This document shows, one piece after another, positions 7,729 through 16,877 of a stretch of DNA of 64,000 nt. Origin of the DNA: Robertmurraya dakarensis (GTDB lineage Bacteria; Bacillota; Bacilli; Bacillales; Cytobacillaceae); the NCBI RefSeq assembly GCF_900156875.1, contig NZ_LT707408.1, positions 961,009 through 1,025,008 of the forward strand, written 5' to 3'. The translations under genes were made by a program, and so were the position numbers. Every line of letters starts with the position of its first letter. The first letter of the stretch is position 1. A model generated the notes under the pieces. The model was not told where the DNA came from, ran no database searches, and saw nothing but the letters and a program-made list of their open reading frames with translations.

Positions 7729-9549
7729 ATGGGAAATGAAACAGCAAAAAGGCTTCCATCTAGAAGTGAAATAAAGGTTGAAGACACATGGCGATTAGAG
7801 GATATTTTTCCTACAGATGATGCATGGGAAAAGGAGTTTCAAGACGTTAAAGCATTAATCCCTGGAGTTGAAGATTATCAGGGAAAGTTAGGGGAAAGTG
7901 CTGACCAGTTATATGAAGCACTCCAGAAACAGGATCAACTCCTTGAACGTCTTAGCAAGCTATTTACATATGCACATATGCGTTATGATCAAGATACTAC
8001 CAATTCGTTTTATCAAGGTTTAGATGACCGAATGAAGAATCTGTATTCACAAGCTGCAAGTTCCCTGGCCTATATCGTTCCAGAAATACTTTCTATAGAT
8101 GAAGAAAAAGTAAACATGTTTTTAAATGAAAAGGAAGAATTAAAGCTATACAAACATGCAATTGAAGAAATAAACCTGCAAAGGCCGCATGTTCTATCTG
8201 CAGAGCAAGAAAGTTTGTTAGCGCAAGCATCAGAAGTTATGAACTCATCGAGTACTACTTTTGGAATGCTAAACAATGCCGATCTAGAATTTCCAAGCAT
8301 TAAGGATGAAAATGGAGAAGAAGTAGAAATCACACATGGTCGCTTTATTCGCTTTTTAGAGAGCAGTGACCGACGAGTGCGTGAGGACGCATTTAAAGCT
8401 GTTTATGAAACATATGGGAAATTTAAAAATACTTTTTCTAGTACACTAAGCGGACAAGTGAAAAAAGATAATTTTCATGCAAGAATTAGAAATTACCAAT
8501 CAGCACGGCATGCAGCACTTTCTGCAAACAATATTCCTGAAGAGGTTTACGATAACTTGGTCAGTACGATTCATAAGTATTTACCGCTATTACACCGATA
8601 TGTAAAACTTCGCAAAAAGGTGTTAGGCGTAGATCAGCTTCATATGTATGATTTATATACACCGTTGGTGAAAGATGTAAAGATGGAAATTCCGTACGAG
8701 GAAGCAAAGGATTTAATATTAAAAGGACTAGCTCCATTAGGGGAAGATTATTCTAATGTGTTAAAGGAAGGTTTTGAAAATCGCTGGGTGGATGTTCATG
8801 AGAATAAAGGCAAGAGGAGTGGGGCTTATTCCTCAGGGGCCTATGGGACAAACCCATATATTTTAATGAACTGGCAGGACAATGTAAATAACTTGTTCAC
8901 CCTGGCCCACGAGTTTGGACATTCTGTTCATAGTTACTATACGAGAAAAACCCAGCCGTATCCTTATGGGGATTATTCTATTTTTGTAGCAGAAGTGGCT
9001 TCTACATGTAATGAAGCACTTTTAAACGATTATCTATTAAAGACCATCGATGATGAGAAAAAGCGCCTATATTTACTAAATCACTTCCTAGAAGGATTTA
9101 GAGGTACTGTGTTCCGTCAAACAATGTTTGCTGAATTTGAACACCTGATCCATCAAAAAGCCCAAAACAATGAAGCTCTAACCGCTGAATTATTTACGAA
9201 GGAATATTATGAGTTAAATAAGAAGTATTTTGGTGAAGAAGATATTGTGATTGATGAGGAAATTGGCTTGGAATGGTCGAGAATTCCACATTTTTATTAC
9301 AATTACTATGTATACCAGTATGCGACAGGATATAGTGCGGCGACAGCCTTGAGCAAACAGATTCTTGAAGAAGGTGCTCCTGCTGTTGACAGGTATATTG
9401 AGTTTTTGAAATCTGGAAGTTCAGATTATCCGATAGAGGTTCTCAAAAAGGCAGGCGTTGATATGACGAGTTCGAAGCCAATTGAGGAAGCGTGCAAAGT
9501 ATTCGAAGAGAAGTTAATTGAAATGGAAGGATTGCTATCTCAATTTTAG
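7729..9549 (+). CDS. pepF: Oligoendopeptidase F (M3 metallopeptidase)
   Basis: Cytoplasmic zinc endopeptidase cutting peptides of roughly 7-17 residues. 606 residues, full length. The zinc site HEFGH is at residues 394-398 within LAHEFGHSVHSYY, with the third ligand expected in the FVAEVASTCNE helix about 25 residues later. The N-terminal lobe begins LPSRSEIKVEDTW, typical of PepF. RBS GGAGG lies 8 bases before ATG. It is separated from coiA by 114 bases that contain nothing I can name. Confidence 0.95.
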   Translation: MGNETAKRLPSRSEIKVEDTWRLEDIFPTDDAWEKEFQDVKALIPGVEDYQGKLGESADQLYEALQKQDQLLERLSKLFTYAHMRYDQDTTNSFYQGLDDRMKNLYSQAASSLAYIVPEILSIDEEKVNMFLNEKEELKLYKHAIEEINLQRPHVLSAEQESLLAQASEVMNSSSTTFGMLNNADLEFPSIKDENGEEVEITHGRFIRFLESSDRRVREDAFKAVYETYGKFKNTFSSTLSGQVKKDNFHARIRNYQSARHAALSANNIPEEVYDNLVSTIHKYLPLLHRYVKLRKKVLGVDQLHMYDLYTPLVKDVKMEIPYEEAKDLILKGLAPLGEDYSNVLKEGFENRWVDVHENKGKRSGAYSSGAYGTNPYILMNWQDNVNNLFTLAHEFGHSVHSYYTRKTQPYPYGDYSIFVAEVASTCNEALLNDYLLKTIDDEKKRLYLLNHFLEGFRGTVFRQTMFAEFEHLIHQKAQNNEALTAELFTKEYYELNKKYFGEEDIVIDEEIGLEWSRIPHFYYNYYVYQYATGYSAATALSKQILEEGAPAVDRYIEFLKSGSSDYPIEVLKKAGVDMTSSKPIEEACKVFEEKLIEMEGLLSQF

Positions 9550-9550
9550 A

Positions 9551-9585
9551 TTAAAAGAGATGATCAAATAGGTCATCTCTTTTAA
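9551..9585. terminator. Bidirectional terminator between pepF and the small minus-strand gene
   Basis: TTAAAAGAGATGA (9551-9563) and TCATCTCTTTTAA (9573-9585) form a perfect 13-bp stem with A/T-runs on both sides. Its right arm overlaps the stop of the minus-strand gene. Confidence 0.82.
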
Positions 9586-9761
9586 TTTCTAAACCCTTTG
9601 AAGCGATTTCGATCATTCAAGGAAAGAAAGAAAAGCAGGAATGCGATAAATAAAATCGGGGACGTTATGAGCAGAGGAACCAACTTCATTAGTCCCAACA
9701 AATTGAACACAAAGGCAAACAAGATTATGAAAAGCAAAATCCAAAATTTCAATTTATGCAT
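9582..9761 (-). CDS. Small membrane protein, YizD-like by position (59 aa)
   Basis: A short gene read on the minus strand. ATG at 9761 lies 10 bases behind GAGGAG. The product is mostly two hydrophobic segments (about residues 6-22 and 28-47; FWILLFIILFAF and LLITSPILFIAFLLFF) with a basic tail NDRNRFKGFRN. B. subtilis has a comparably small gene (yizD) between pepF and yjbH, so position supports a homologue, but I cannot confirm sequence identity. The opposite strand carries an overlapping open frame that looks like its shadow. Confidence 0.7.
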   Translation of the reverse strand: MHKLKFWILLFIILFAFVFNLLGLMKLVPLLITSPILFIAFLLFFLSLNDRNRFKGFRN

Positions 9762-9982
9762 GGCAGAATTGCTCCTCTTACGTAGAATTGCTGTTTCTTA
9801 AAATATATTCTTTGTGACTTAGTTTATGACAAATTTGTGAAAGAACACACAATCTTATTGTCGGGGTTGTAACACCATGATATATTAATGTCATGAAGTT
9901 AATCACTAGCAAACATATACCCCTTGTTTGACCGTGAAAAATTTCTCCCATCCCCTTTGTTCGTATATATAATTAGAAAAGA

Positions 9983-10013
9983 CCTTGCAGGTAAGCTGCA
10001 AGGTTATTTTTTA
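9983..10013 (+). terminator. Orphan terminator-like hairpin
   Basis: ACCTTGCAG (9983-9991) and CTGCAAGGT (9997-10005) form a perfect 9-bp stem, with TATTTTTT after it on the plus strand. No plus-strand gene ends here; pepF already has a terminator 430 bases upstream. It may end a short unannotated transcript. Confidence 0.5.
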
Positions 10014-10024
10014 ATACTAAATAA

Positions 10025-10058
10025 TAAAAAAGGGACCTCGTGCGAACATGGTCCAAAA
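10025..10058 (-). terminator. Terminator of the yjbI-yjbH operon
   Basis: GGACC (10033-10037) pairs with GGTCC (10050-10054); read on the minus strand the stem is followed by CCTTTTTT. Located just past the yjbH stop. Confidence 0.65.
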
Positions 10059-10069
10059 GTTTTAAGGAG

Positions 10070-10945
10070 CTAAGATTGGTCATTATATCGCCAAAAGACG
10101 CCGTATTTTGCTGGAATCTGTTCAACTAATTGTTTAAGTTGTAATTTCTTCATTTCCCGGTTCACTTCATTTACAGTCATATTATAAACCTCTGCAATCT
10201 CTTTGGAAGCGACAAGCTTAAAGTATTTCAGGAAAGATTCAATAGGTGGTGGAGTTGAACGTTCTGGTTTAAAAGGCAGCATCTCGGCCAAAATTTGTTC
10301 GTAAATCTCATAGGAATAAAATCCAGTGATTTTTATCCCTTCCTCTTCAATATTTTCATTAAAGAAGACCAGAGTGGGAATCTCTTGAACATCCATTTCT
10401 GTTGTTATTTTTAAATCACATTGAAAGGCTTTTGCTGCGCTGTCCGAGTGAATGTCTGAGATGAACTCATTAACATCGAGTCCAGCACTTGCTGCACAAT
10501 CTTTTAGGACTTCCAGTTCTGAGATATTTTGTTTTTCCAGGAAAAGACCTTCCTGGACTTTCCTGAAAAAGCGTATTCCGGCTCTCCGCCCTTGCAATTC
10601 CGCTGCTTTGATCGCTACAGATACAATATGGGGAGAGGAGACGGGATTTTCAAACCAGAGTGTTCCATCACAGGACATCCCGGTTCTAGTTGCTGTTTTT
10701 TCCCAAAGCTCTGCAATATCTTCATAATTCTGCTTTTTTGACAAATTAAGCATCGCTAATTTTCCGCTGAGTACATGCTTAATTGAAAAATAGCGTCCGT
10801 ATTCAATTTGCAGCTTTTTTATGATAGGTTCAAGGGCCCAGCATTCAGGACAAAGCGGGTCTAGGAACATATATATTTCTATAGGCTTCTTCTCATTGCC
10901 ATGGCAATGATGTGGTGTTAATGGTTTAAGACGTTCGTTTCTCAA
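10070..10945 (-). CDS. yjbH: ClpXP adaptor YjbH (DsbA/thioredoxin-fold)
   Basis: Adaptor that presents Spx to ClpXP in unstressed cells. 291 residues. An N-terminal His/Cys patch (HHCHG) likely binds zinc; the thioredoxin-like domain opens [13 protein letters not shown] with a CPEC centre near residues 33-36, and the C-terminal winged-helix-like end contains [17 protein letters not shown], conserved with B. subtilis. A TTG start overlaps the TGA of yjbI by four bases and lies 6 bases behind GGTGAG, so translation is probably coupled. The target Spx is encoded about 5 kb away. Confidence 0.92.
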   Translation of the reverse strand: MRNERLKPLTPHHCHGNEKKPIEIYMFLDPLCPECWALEPIIKKLQIEYGRYFSIKHVLSGKLAMLNLSKKQNYEDIAELWEKTATRTGMSCDGTLWFENPVSSPHIVSVAIKAAELQGRRAGIRFFRKVQEGLFLEKQNISELEVLKDCAASAGLDVNEFISDIHSDSAAKAFQCDLKITTEMDVQEIPTLVFFNENIEEEGIKITGFYSYEIYEQILAEMLPFKPERSTPPPIESFLKYFKLVASKEIAEVYNMTVNEVNREMKKLQLKQLVEQIPAKYGVFWRYNDQS

Positions 10946-11349
10946 TGGTTCTCACCCTTTAAGGATCCATTTTCTGGTGTATTGATCATATGCTGTGCTG
11001 TTAATATTAGTCTTGAAAAGAAGTCTTTTCTTATCGGTCCCTCAAGCCCTGCTTCATCCATTGCTTCATTCATGCAGGTTAACCATGCCTTGGCACGAGT
11101 TTCAGTAACTTCGAATGGAAGATGCCGGGCCCGCAGCATTGGATGTCCATGTTCTTCGGTATATAGAGGCGGTCCCCCTAAATATTGTGTCATAAACTGC
11201 TTTTGCTTTCGTGCAGTCTCTGTTAAATCATCTGGGAAAATAGGTTTAAGGTCGGGGTGTTCATGGACCTTTGCATAAAAAAGATCAATTAATTGATGTA
11301 ATTTATATTCCCCGATTTCTTCAAATGGTGTACGAAATTTCTCGACCAT
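10942..11349 (-). CDS. yjbI: Truncated haemoglobin YjbI (group II)
   Basis: Haem protein of about 135 residues with a 2-on-2 globin pattern: [18 protein letters not shown] near the N-terminus, then [26 protein letters not shown], where the histidine of HGHP region/RARH is the expected proximal ligand, and a tryptophan in AKAWLTCM typical of group II. In B. subtilis it is co-transcribed ahead of yjbH, as here, and is needed for YjbH stability or function in Spx control. Oxygen or redox chemistry is inferred from the family. Confidence 0.9.
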   Translation of the reverse strand: MVEKFRTPFEEIGEYKLHQLIDLFYAKVHEHPDLKPIFPDDLTETARKQKQFMTQYLGGPPLYTEEHGHPMLRARHLPFEVTETRAKAWLTCMNEAMDEAGLEGPIRKDFFSRLILTAQHMINTPENGSLKGENH

Positions 11350-11548
11350 ATCAAAAAACTCCTTTTAATGAGCTTATATAAGAATATATATTTAGTGTGA
11401 AAATTATTTGCCAATCTTTAAGTTTCCTTTATTTTAACAATGGGGTCATAATATCTCAAACAATCGGCTTACAGGAGATTTTGATTATCTTGTCATTGCA
11501 TTTCTTTTAACGTTACATAATTGTTACAATTACACTTCTAATGTACAC

Positions 11549-11586
11549 AAAAAATCCGTTAGTGGCTATAAACTAACGGATTTTTT
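11549..11586. terminator. Terminator downstream of yjbJ
   Basis: AAAAATCCGTTAGT and ACTAACGGATTTTTT form a stem of about 13 bp with A and T runs on both sides, so it can work in either direction; it most likely ends the minus-strand yjbK-yjbJ transcript. The gap 11350-11616 otherwise holds the yjbI promoter region. Confidence 0.85.
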
Positions 11587-11616
11587 AAGGTGGGAAATTA
11601 TTCCTTCAAAAAAGAA

Positions 11617-12237
11617 CTAAACAGTTAAATAGTTCCTGATCTTATTTACATAGTTTTGAGTTTCTTTGAATGGGGGGATTCCATTGTATTTATCAACATT
11701 ACCTGGACCCGCATTATAGGCTGCTAGGCTCAAGTCTATATTCCCATCATATCGGTCTAGCATTTGTCTTAAGTATTTGCTGCCCCCAAAAATATTTTCC
11801 TTTGGATCGAAGATGTTTGAAACACCAAGAGCTTTTGCTGTTGCAGGCATCAGCTGCATGAGGCCTGAAGCACCAGCTGGACTTTGAGCATTGCTGTTGA
11901 AGTTAGATTCCTGTTTGATTACTGCTTTGATCAAATTAACTGGAAGGTTATATGTTTGTGCAGCTTTTTCAATGATATCTTCATATTTGCTATCTGTATT
12001 CTTATTCAACTTGGTTAAAGTAATAGGCGGGAGAGACACTGGCAGGGCAGCCGTTTTTTGCTCAGACACTTGGTTTAATTGAAGTCTAGATTGCTGAAGC
12101 AGCAGGTCATCTCGTCCATTGCTCACCATTTCGGTTAATAAATCTTGGAACAACGATCCATTATTTGAAGAACTCTTTGTATTGAAATTTTGCAATGCTT
12201 GCAGCTGCAGCATGGCCCTTAGTTGCTCGACATTCAT
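11617..12237 (-). CDS. yjbJ: Lytic transglycosylase domain protein, YjbJ-like
   Basis: A soluble-lytic-transglycosylase (SLT) domain occupies the C-terminal 110 residues: [26 protein letters not shown] has the catalytic glutamate in KQESNF, followed by [10 protein letters not shown] and the [10 protein letters not shown] motif, all standard. It cleaves the MurNAc-GlcNAc bond of peptidoglycan. The N-terminal 85 residues are polar and low-complexity. No clear signal peptide is seen, as with the B. subtilis protein. RBS AAGGAG sits 7 bases before ATG; yjbK ends 12 bases upstream, so they form one unit. Confidence 0.86.
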   Translation of the reverse strand: MNVEQLRAMLQLQALQNFNTKSSSNNGSLFQDLLTEMVSNGRDDLLLQQSRLQLNQVSEQKTAALPVSLPPITLTKLNKNTDSKYEDIIEKAAQTYNLPVNLIKAVIKQESNFNSNAQSPAGASGLMQLMPATAKALGVSNIFDPKENIFGGSKYLRQMLDRYDGNIDLSLAAYNAGPGNVDKYNGIPPFKETQNYVNKIRNYLTV

Positions 12238-12249
12238 TCTCGTTCTCCT

Positions 12250-12831
12250 TCATTCGTTACGGTATTTTTCATGATAAAATCTTTGTATCTTATTATCGGA
12301 TTTTCTAATTGGAATATTTAGCTTCTTTAACAGGTGATGAAACCTTTTTTGACCTGTTTCAAAATCTTCTACTTCATATTCTAACTCATAATCTTCCTTG
12401 TTTAAATAGCTGCTGTGATCTAAAACAATTAAACCGCCATCGTAGTTTTTCTCGGCTCTGCTTGTCGTCAATGAACCAAAATATTCAAGCTTATCCAATG
12501 GTATGTTCAATCTCGATAACTGATCTTTTACCGGTCCCTCAATTATAATTCCGTGCTGCATCATCTTTTCAGCGTCTTTAGTATTCAACTGTTGGTTTGT
12601 TTCCAACAATCCTGTTTCTAACGGCTCTTTTAGTGTTACTTCATATTTATTATTTTTCATACGAATTCTTAGTGCGCAGCCTAATTCCTTTAAACAAAAA
12701 TTACTAGTATCAAAATAATGATTTTCTTGCGTGTGGAACATGGATTCACTCAGGTTTAAATAATCTTTTAAAAGGGTAAATTCCTCTTTTGTAAGCATAT
12801 TTTTAAATTCTATTTCAATTTCCTGACTCAC
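12250..12831 (-). CDS. yjbK: CYTH-domain protein, YjbK-like
   Basis: CYTH proteins bind triphosphorylated ligands in a closed beta-barrel. The diagnostic EIEIEFK stands at the N-terminus, then alternating strands with RIRMKNNKYEVTLKEP and later YELEYEVEDFETG carry the charged residues that line the tunnel. About 193 residues. The GTG at 12831 (8 bases behind AAAGGA) gives MSQEIEIEFKN, like the B. subtilis start; the ATG at 12840 leaves no room for a ribosome binding site. Substrate is unknown; the proximity of relQ and NAD kinase hints at nucleotide phosphate metabolism. Confidence 0.85.
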   Translation of the reverse strand: MSQEIEIEFKNMLTKEEFTLLKDYLNLSESMFHTQENHYFDTSNFCLKELGCALRIRMKNNKYEVTLKEPLETGLLETNQQLNTKDAEKMMQHGIIIEGPVKDQLSRLNIPLDKLEYFGSLTTSRAEKNYDGGLIVLDHSSYLNKEDYELEYEVEDFETGQKRFHHLLKKLNIPIRKSDNKIQRFYHEKYRNE

Positions 12832-13013
12832 GATCCTCATCCTTTCTTACGACATCATTTACCTAGAATAATGATATTTGCTACATTTATAATAAGGCCT
12901 ATTTTATCCATATGAAAGTGTTGAATATAATACGGCTAACTTGATCTTCTTCTGCTAGTGGGATAACATTTTTACTTATGATAAAATAGAAATAAGGTTT
13001 GGAGGATATATAT

Positions 13014-13382
13014 ATGAGGAAAAAAATATCGATTATAAAAACAAATAATGTAAATGAAGATGCCCTGCTGCTTTATACAGAGCCGTCAATTGCTTTGGAC
13101 CATTTAAGAGCAACGGGTCAAATGTTAGTAGATTCTGATGGATTATCCTTTATTTACCTGACAGAAAATGCAGATGAATATACATATATTAGCATTAGCG
13201 ATGGGGTTTGGAATGACTTAAAAAAGGCAATGGACTTAAATATGCCCGTTTATGTATCAAACGAAAAAGATACATTAGAGCTAGTGAATTTTCTGGAAGA
13301 ACTCAGCTACCTTATTGAAAATATAAAGGGGAATAGCAATTACGGTGAGGAAATGGTTGCAAAAGTGGAATCGATCTTTTAA
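13014..13382 (+). CDS. yjbL: Conserved hypothetical protein, YjbL-like
   Basis: A 122-residue acidic protein without membrane segments or motifs I can assign. ATG 13014 lies 8 bases behind TGGAGG and is preferred to an in-frame TTG at 12999. In B. subtilis a gene of the same size in the same place is yjbL, of unknown function. It leads a plus-strand run with relQ, NAD kinase and a pseudouridine synthase; the divergent yjbK lies 180 bases upstream. Confidence 0.72.
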   Translation: MRKKISIIKTNNVNEDALLLYTEPSIALDHLRATGQMLVDSDGLSFIYLTENADEYTYISISDGVWNDLKKAMDLNMPVYVSNEKDTLELVNFLEELSYLIENIKGNSNYGEEMVAKVESIF

Positions 13383-13476
13383 GTGAGATACAGCTATTCA
13401 TCCGGCAAAAAAACATGGCTTAAACCTTATAATATTTAGCCAAATATAATTAAAAATCGGATGAGGTGAATATATT

Positions 13477-14109
13477 TTGAAGCATTGGGAGAACTTTTTA
13501 GCACCTTATAAACAAGCGGTTGACGAATTAAAAATTAAATTAAAAGGGTTGAGAGGACAGTTTGAACTTCACTCAAATCATTCACCCATTGAGTTTGTAA
13601 CAGGTAGAGTGAAGCCAATTGCAAGCATTTTAGATAAAGCAAATGAAAAAGGAATCCATCTTGATAGACTTGAGAGTGAGATGCAGGACATAGCTGGACT
13701 TAGAATGATGTGTCAGTTTGTCGATGACATCAAGGTGGTGGTTGACCTTCTCCGTAAGCGTAATGATTTTGAAATTGTTGAGGAGAGAGACTATATTTCT
13801 AATAAAAAGGCCAGCGGCTATCGTTCCTACCACGTCGTGATTCGCTATCCGGTGCAGATGATCACTGGGGAAAAGAAAATTTTAGTTGAAATTCAGATCC
13901 GCACGCTTGCCATGAATTTTTGGGCAACAATTGAACATTCATTGAATTACAAATATAAAGGTCAATTTCCAAAAGATATCCAAATGCGTCTGCAAAGAGC
14001 CGCTGAGGCTGCTTTTAGGCTAGATGAAGAAATGTCACTTATACGTGGCGAAATTCAAGAAGCACAAGCCTTTTTTACGATGAAAAAGGAAATGCAGCAG
14101 GATGGTTAA
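13477..14109 (+). CDS. relQ: Small alarmone synthetase RelQ (YjbM)
   Basis: Makes (p)ppGpp from ATP and GDP/GTP. 210 residues, a lone synthetase domain with no hydrolase or regulatory region. Key stretches: SPIEFVTGRVKPIASI, DIAGLRMMCQFVDDI, SGYRSYHVVIRY, and the EIQIRTLAMNFWATIEHSLNYKYK block conserved in RelQ. TTG start, 8 bases behind GAGGTG. In B. subtilis the protein (SAS1, YjbM) forms a tetramer activated by pppGpp. It directly precedes NAD kinase, 44 bases apart. Confidence 0.93.
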   Translation: MKHWENFLAPYKQAVDELKIKLKGLRGQFELHSNHSPIEFVTGRVKPIASILDKANEKGIHLDRLESEMQDIAGLRMMCQFVDDIKVVVDLLRKRNDFEIVEERDYISNKKASGYRSYHVVIRYPVQMITGEKKILVEIQIRTLAMNFWATIEHSLNYKYKGQFPKDIQMRLQRAAEAAFRLDEEMSLIRGEIQEAQAFFTMKKEMQQDG

Positions 14110-14153
14110 AAATTTTTAAGAAGCAGAGTAAACGTTAGGGGAGCCAAATTAAG

Positions 14154-14948
14154 ATGAAATTTGCTATTACCTCAAAAGGGGACACAAAATCAAATACTCT
14201 TATGCATAAAATGCGGTCTTATTTGCTTGATTTCGAGCTTGTCTATGATGAAGACCAGCCAGATATTGTAATTTCTGTTGGTGGAGATGGAACCCTTCTA
14301 TATGCTTTTCATCGCTACCGAAATCGCTTGGATAAGACCGCATTTGTAGGGGTTCACACAGGTCACTTAGGTTTTTATGCTGATTGGGTACCGGATGAGA
14401 TTGAGAAACTAGTGATTGCCATCGCCAAAACACCTTTCCAAGTGGTTGAATACCCGCTTCTCGAAGTCATTATACGGTATTCGCACGGCGGAAAAGAAAA
14501 CCGTTACTTAGCATTAAACGAATCAACAGTTAAAAGTGTGGATGCCACCCTCGTAATGGACGTTGAAATTCGCGGCCAGCATTTTGAACGATTTAGAGGT
14601 GATGGGCTATGCCTATCGACGCCATCGGGAAGTACAGCGTATAACAAAGCACTCGGAGGAGCCATTCTCCATCCGTCCATTCCTGCCATACAATTGGCAG
14701 AAATGGCTTCTATCAATAATCGTGTTTTTCGTACAGTCGGCTCACCCTTGGTCCTGCCAGCTCATCACACTTGTATGCTCAAACCAGTATATGGGCCGGA
14801 TTTTCAAATTACGATTGACCACCTGACTCTTCTTCATAAAGATGTTAAGTCAATTCAGTTTCGAGTAGCAGATGAAAAGATACGTTTTGCTCGTTTCAGA
14901 CCTTTCCCTTTCTGGAAAAGGGTACGCGATTCATTTATCGCAGATTAG
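14154..14948 (+). CDS. ppnK: NAD kinase
   Basis: Phosphorylates NAD to NADP with ATP. 264 residues, with the signature GGDGT at residues 43-47 ([13 protein letters not shown]), the NE/S region ([10 protein letters not shown]) and the glycine-rich [24 protein letters not shown] block that binds NAD. Size and sequence match the short Bacillus NAD kinase. Sits between relQ and the pseudouridine synthase in an operon-like run. Confidence 0.95.
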   Translation: MKFAITSKGDTKSNTLMHKMRSYLLDFELVYDEDQPDIVISVGGDGTLLYAFHRYRNRLDKTAFVGVHTGHLGFYADWVPDEIEKLVIAIAKTPFQVVEYPLLEVIIRYSHGGKENRYLALNESTVKSVDATLVMDVEIRGQHFERFRGDGLCLSTPSGSTAYNKALGGAILHPSIPAIQLAEMASINNRVFRTVGSPLVLPAHHTCMLKPVYGPDFQITIDHLTLLHKDVKSIQFRVADEKIRFARFRPFPFWKRVRDSFIAD

Positions 14949-14974
14949 ATTAACATCGACGGGAGATATCTACG

Positions 14975-15877
14975 TTGTCACGTTATAGAATTCAATGGGT
15001 TATTGAAGAAAAAGATCATGATAAGCTAGTAAAAGAATTTCTGAAGGAGCAGGAGATTTCAAAGAGGGCTTTAGCGGCGATTAAATTTAAGGGTGGAAGC
15101 ATTCTTTTGAATGAAAAACCCGTGACTGTAAGAAAATCACTGGAGACAGGGGATAAATTAATGGTGGAATTCCCTGAGGAAACCCGGAGTGAAGGGATGA
15201 TTGCCGAACAAATCCCTCTTGATATTATATACGAAGACCCTTATATACTTATCATAAATAAACCACAAGGGATGAATACGATTCCCTCCAGAGAGCATCC
15301 TGTTGGAAGTCTAGCAAACGGCATCGCCGGCTATTATGAAGGCTCGGGCTATCAATCAACCGTACATATTGTTACTAGACTTGATCGGGATACTTCTGGT
15401 ATTGTATTGGTTGCAAAGCATCGGCATATCCATCATCTATTCAGTGAACAGCAAAAAAAAAGCTTAATCAATAGGACATACGAGGCTTTTGCATCTGGAA
15501 TCTTTAATGAGGTTAAAGGAACAATACAAAAGAATATAAGAAGAAAAATGGATAGCATTATTGAAAGAGAAGTTCATCCTGAAGGTCAATATGCTTGCAC
15601 ACATTTTGATGTCATCCATCAGTATCCATCTTTTGCATTAGTGAAGCTAAAATTGGAAACTGGAAGAACACACCAGATCCGTGTTCATCTTGCCTCTATT
15701 GGTCATCCGTTATTGGGAGATGATCTTTATGGAGGTCCTGTAAAGCTTATCAAAAGGCAAGCCTTGCATTGCCGATACCTTCAATTCTTCCATCCAATTT
15801 TGCAAAAAGAATTTCATTTTGAGGCACCGCTGCCTGAAGACCTACAAAAGCTGCTTAATGGAGAAGCCGGAAAATAG
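14975..15877 (+). CDS. yjbO: RluA/RluD-family RNA pseudouridine synthase (YjbO-like)
   Basis: Converts uridine to pseudouridine in structured RNA. An S4-like N-terminal region (about 1-85) is followed by the catalytic domain, with the active-site aspartate in VTRLDRDTSGIVL and the ARTHQIRVHL-type motif here as TGRTHQIRVHLA. 300 residues, TTG start. Which RNA site it modifies (rRNA or tRNA) cannot be told; Bacillus has several paralogues. It ends the run that starts with yjbL. Confidence 0.9.
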   Translation: MSRYRIQWVIEEKDHDKLVKEFLKEQEISKRALAAIKFKGGSILLNEKPVTVRKSLETGDKLMVEFPEETRSEGMIAEQIPLDIIYEDPYILIINKPQGMNTIPSREHPVGSLANGIAGYYEGSGYQSTVHIVTRLDRDTSGIVLVAKHRHIHHLFSEQQKKSLINRTYEAFASGIFNEVKGTIQKNIRRKMDSIIEREVHPEGQYACTHFDVIHQYPSFALVKLKLETGRTHQIRVHLASIGHPLLGDDLYGGPVKLIKRQALHCRYLQFFHPILQKEFHFEAPLPEDLQKLLNGEAGK

Positions 15878-15893
15878 CCGGCTTCTCTTTATT
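15861..15893 (+). terminator. Terminator of the yjbL-relQ-ppnK-yjbO run
   Basis: GAGAAGCCGG (15861-15870) and CCGGCTTCTC (15878-15887) form a 10-bp stem, then TTTATTT. The left arm overlaps the last codons of yjbO. Confidence 0.85.
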
Positions 15894-15930
15894 TCTCAAG
15901 CTGAAAGATTTAATTGCATGATCGAATAAT

Positions 15931-16671
15931 TTACTCAATCTCTCGGAATTTTTCAGGTGTTAACGGCATGGAGGAGGGAACATCTACAAAATCCATCTCT
16001 GGGTATCGAAGAGCTGTTAATTTTCCGCCAAAGACAGCACCTGTGTCTATATTACAGGTATTCCCAACAAGTCTAGGTTTTTTTACTGGAGTGTGCCCAT
16101 AAACGATAAAGGCGTCACCCCTGTATTTACTTGCCCAATCGCGGCGGATAGGTGAGCCGTCAGGATGTTTTTCTCCAGTAATATCACCATACAATACAAA
16201 AGTTTTTACTTTTGAGTTGTTTTTACCGATATAATCCTCGCGTATGCCGGCATGAGCGATCACGAGTTTTTCGTTATCAAGAACTTGGTAAAGCGGTGCT
16301 TGTTCATATAGCTCCATAAACATATCCCTAACTTTTTTCTGTTGTGCTTTTTCTAAGGCTTGATACTCTTCAACAGTAGTTTCAAGTCCATGTGTGATTT
16401 GGACTTTATTCCCAAGAAAATATCGGTAAAGTTTATTACAATGGTTCCCTGGAACATAGCGGGCTGTTTGTTCCTGAATGACAAGCTTCCACACGACTTG
16501 TATTACTTTTAAGGACTGGGGACCGCGATCTGTGAGATCTCCGACAAATGCAAGTTTGCGTCCGTTAGGATGAGTTGGGATATCATTTTCCCAATCATAT
16601 CCAAGTTTCTTAGTCAGTTCTTGAAATTCTTGGTAGCATCCATGGATATCTCCAATGATATCTAAATTCAT
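15931..16671 (-). CDS. prpE: PrpE-type metallophosphatase (diadenosine tetraphosphatase family)
   Basis: PPP-family phosphoesterase with a two-metal site: [25 protein letters not shown], plus later AHAG and YGHTP histidines, all present in order. 246 residues, full length. In B. subtilis PrpE hydrolyses Ap4A and protein phosphate in vitro and affects spore germination. RBS AAAGGAG lies 8 bases before ATG. Read divergently from mgtE across a 206-base gap. Confidence 0.92.
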   Translation of the reverse strand: MNLDIIGDIHGCYQEFQELTKKLGYDWENDIPTHPNGRKLAFVGDLTDRGPQSLKVIQVVWKLVIQEQTARYVPGNHCNKLYRYFLGNKVQITHGLETTVEEYQALEKAQQKKVRDMFMELYEQAPLYQVLDNEKLVIAHAGIREDYIGKNNSKVKTFVLYGDITGEKHPDGSPIRRDWASKYRGDAFIVYGHTPVKKPRLVGNTCNIDTGAVFGGKLTALRYPEMDFVDVPSSMPLTPEKFREIE

Positions 16672-16877
16672 ATAAAAAACTCCTTTAAAGAATTGAATTA
16701 TTACATATTTTTAACATTGTTCAGGCACTTAACTACATAAATATTTTATGTTAGATCAGTATAAATAACATATTGTGAAACTCATTTTTTTCTTTTGTCT
16801 ATAAAATGAATGGCTATGAAACGACAAAAAAAACAACTTCTGCTATATTTATTAACGGATAGAGAGGGGGTAATGCG

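Noticed and set aside
9598-9801. 67-aa plus-strand frame
   Set aside because: Composition is basic and unstructured with no ribosome site; the minus strand encodes a good small membrane protein with RBS and terminator.
16672-16877. M-box magnesium riboswitch upstream of mgtE
   Set aside because: Only about 200 bases are available and none of the conserved M-box core sequences is visible.
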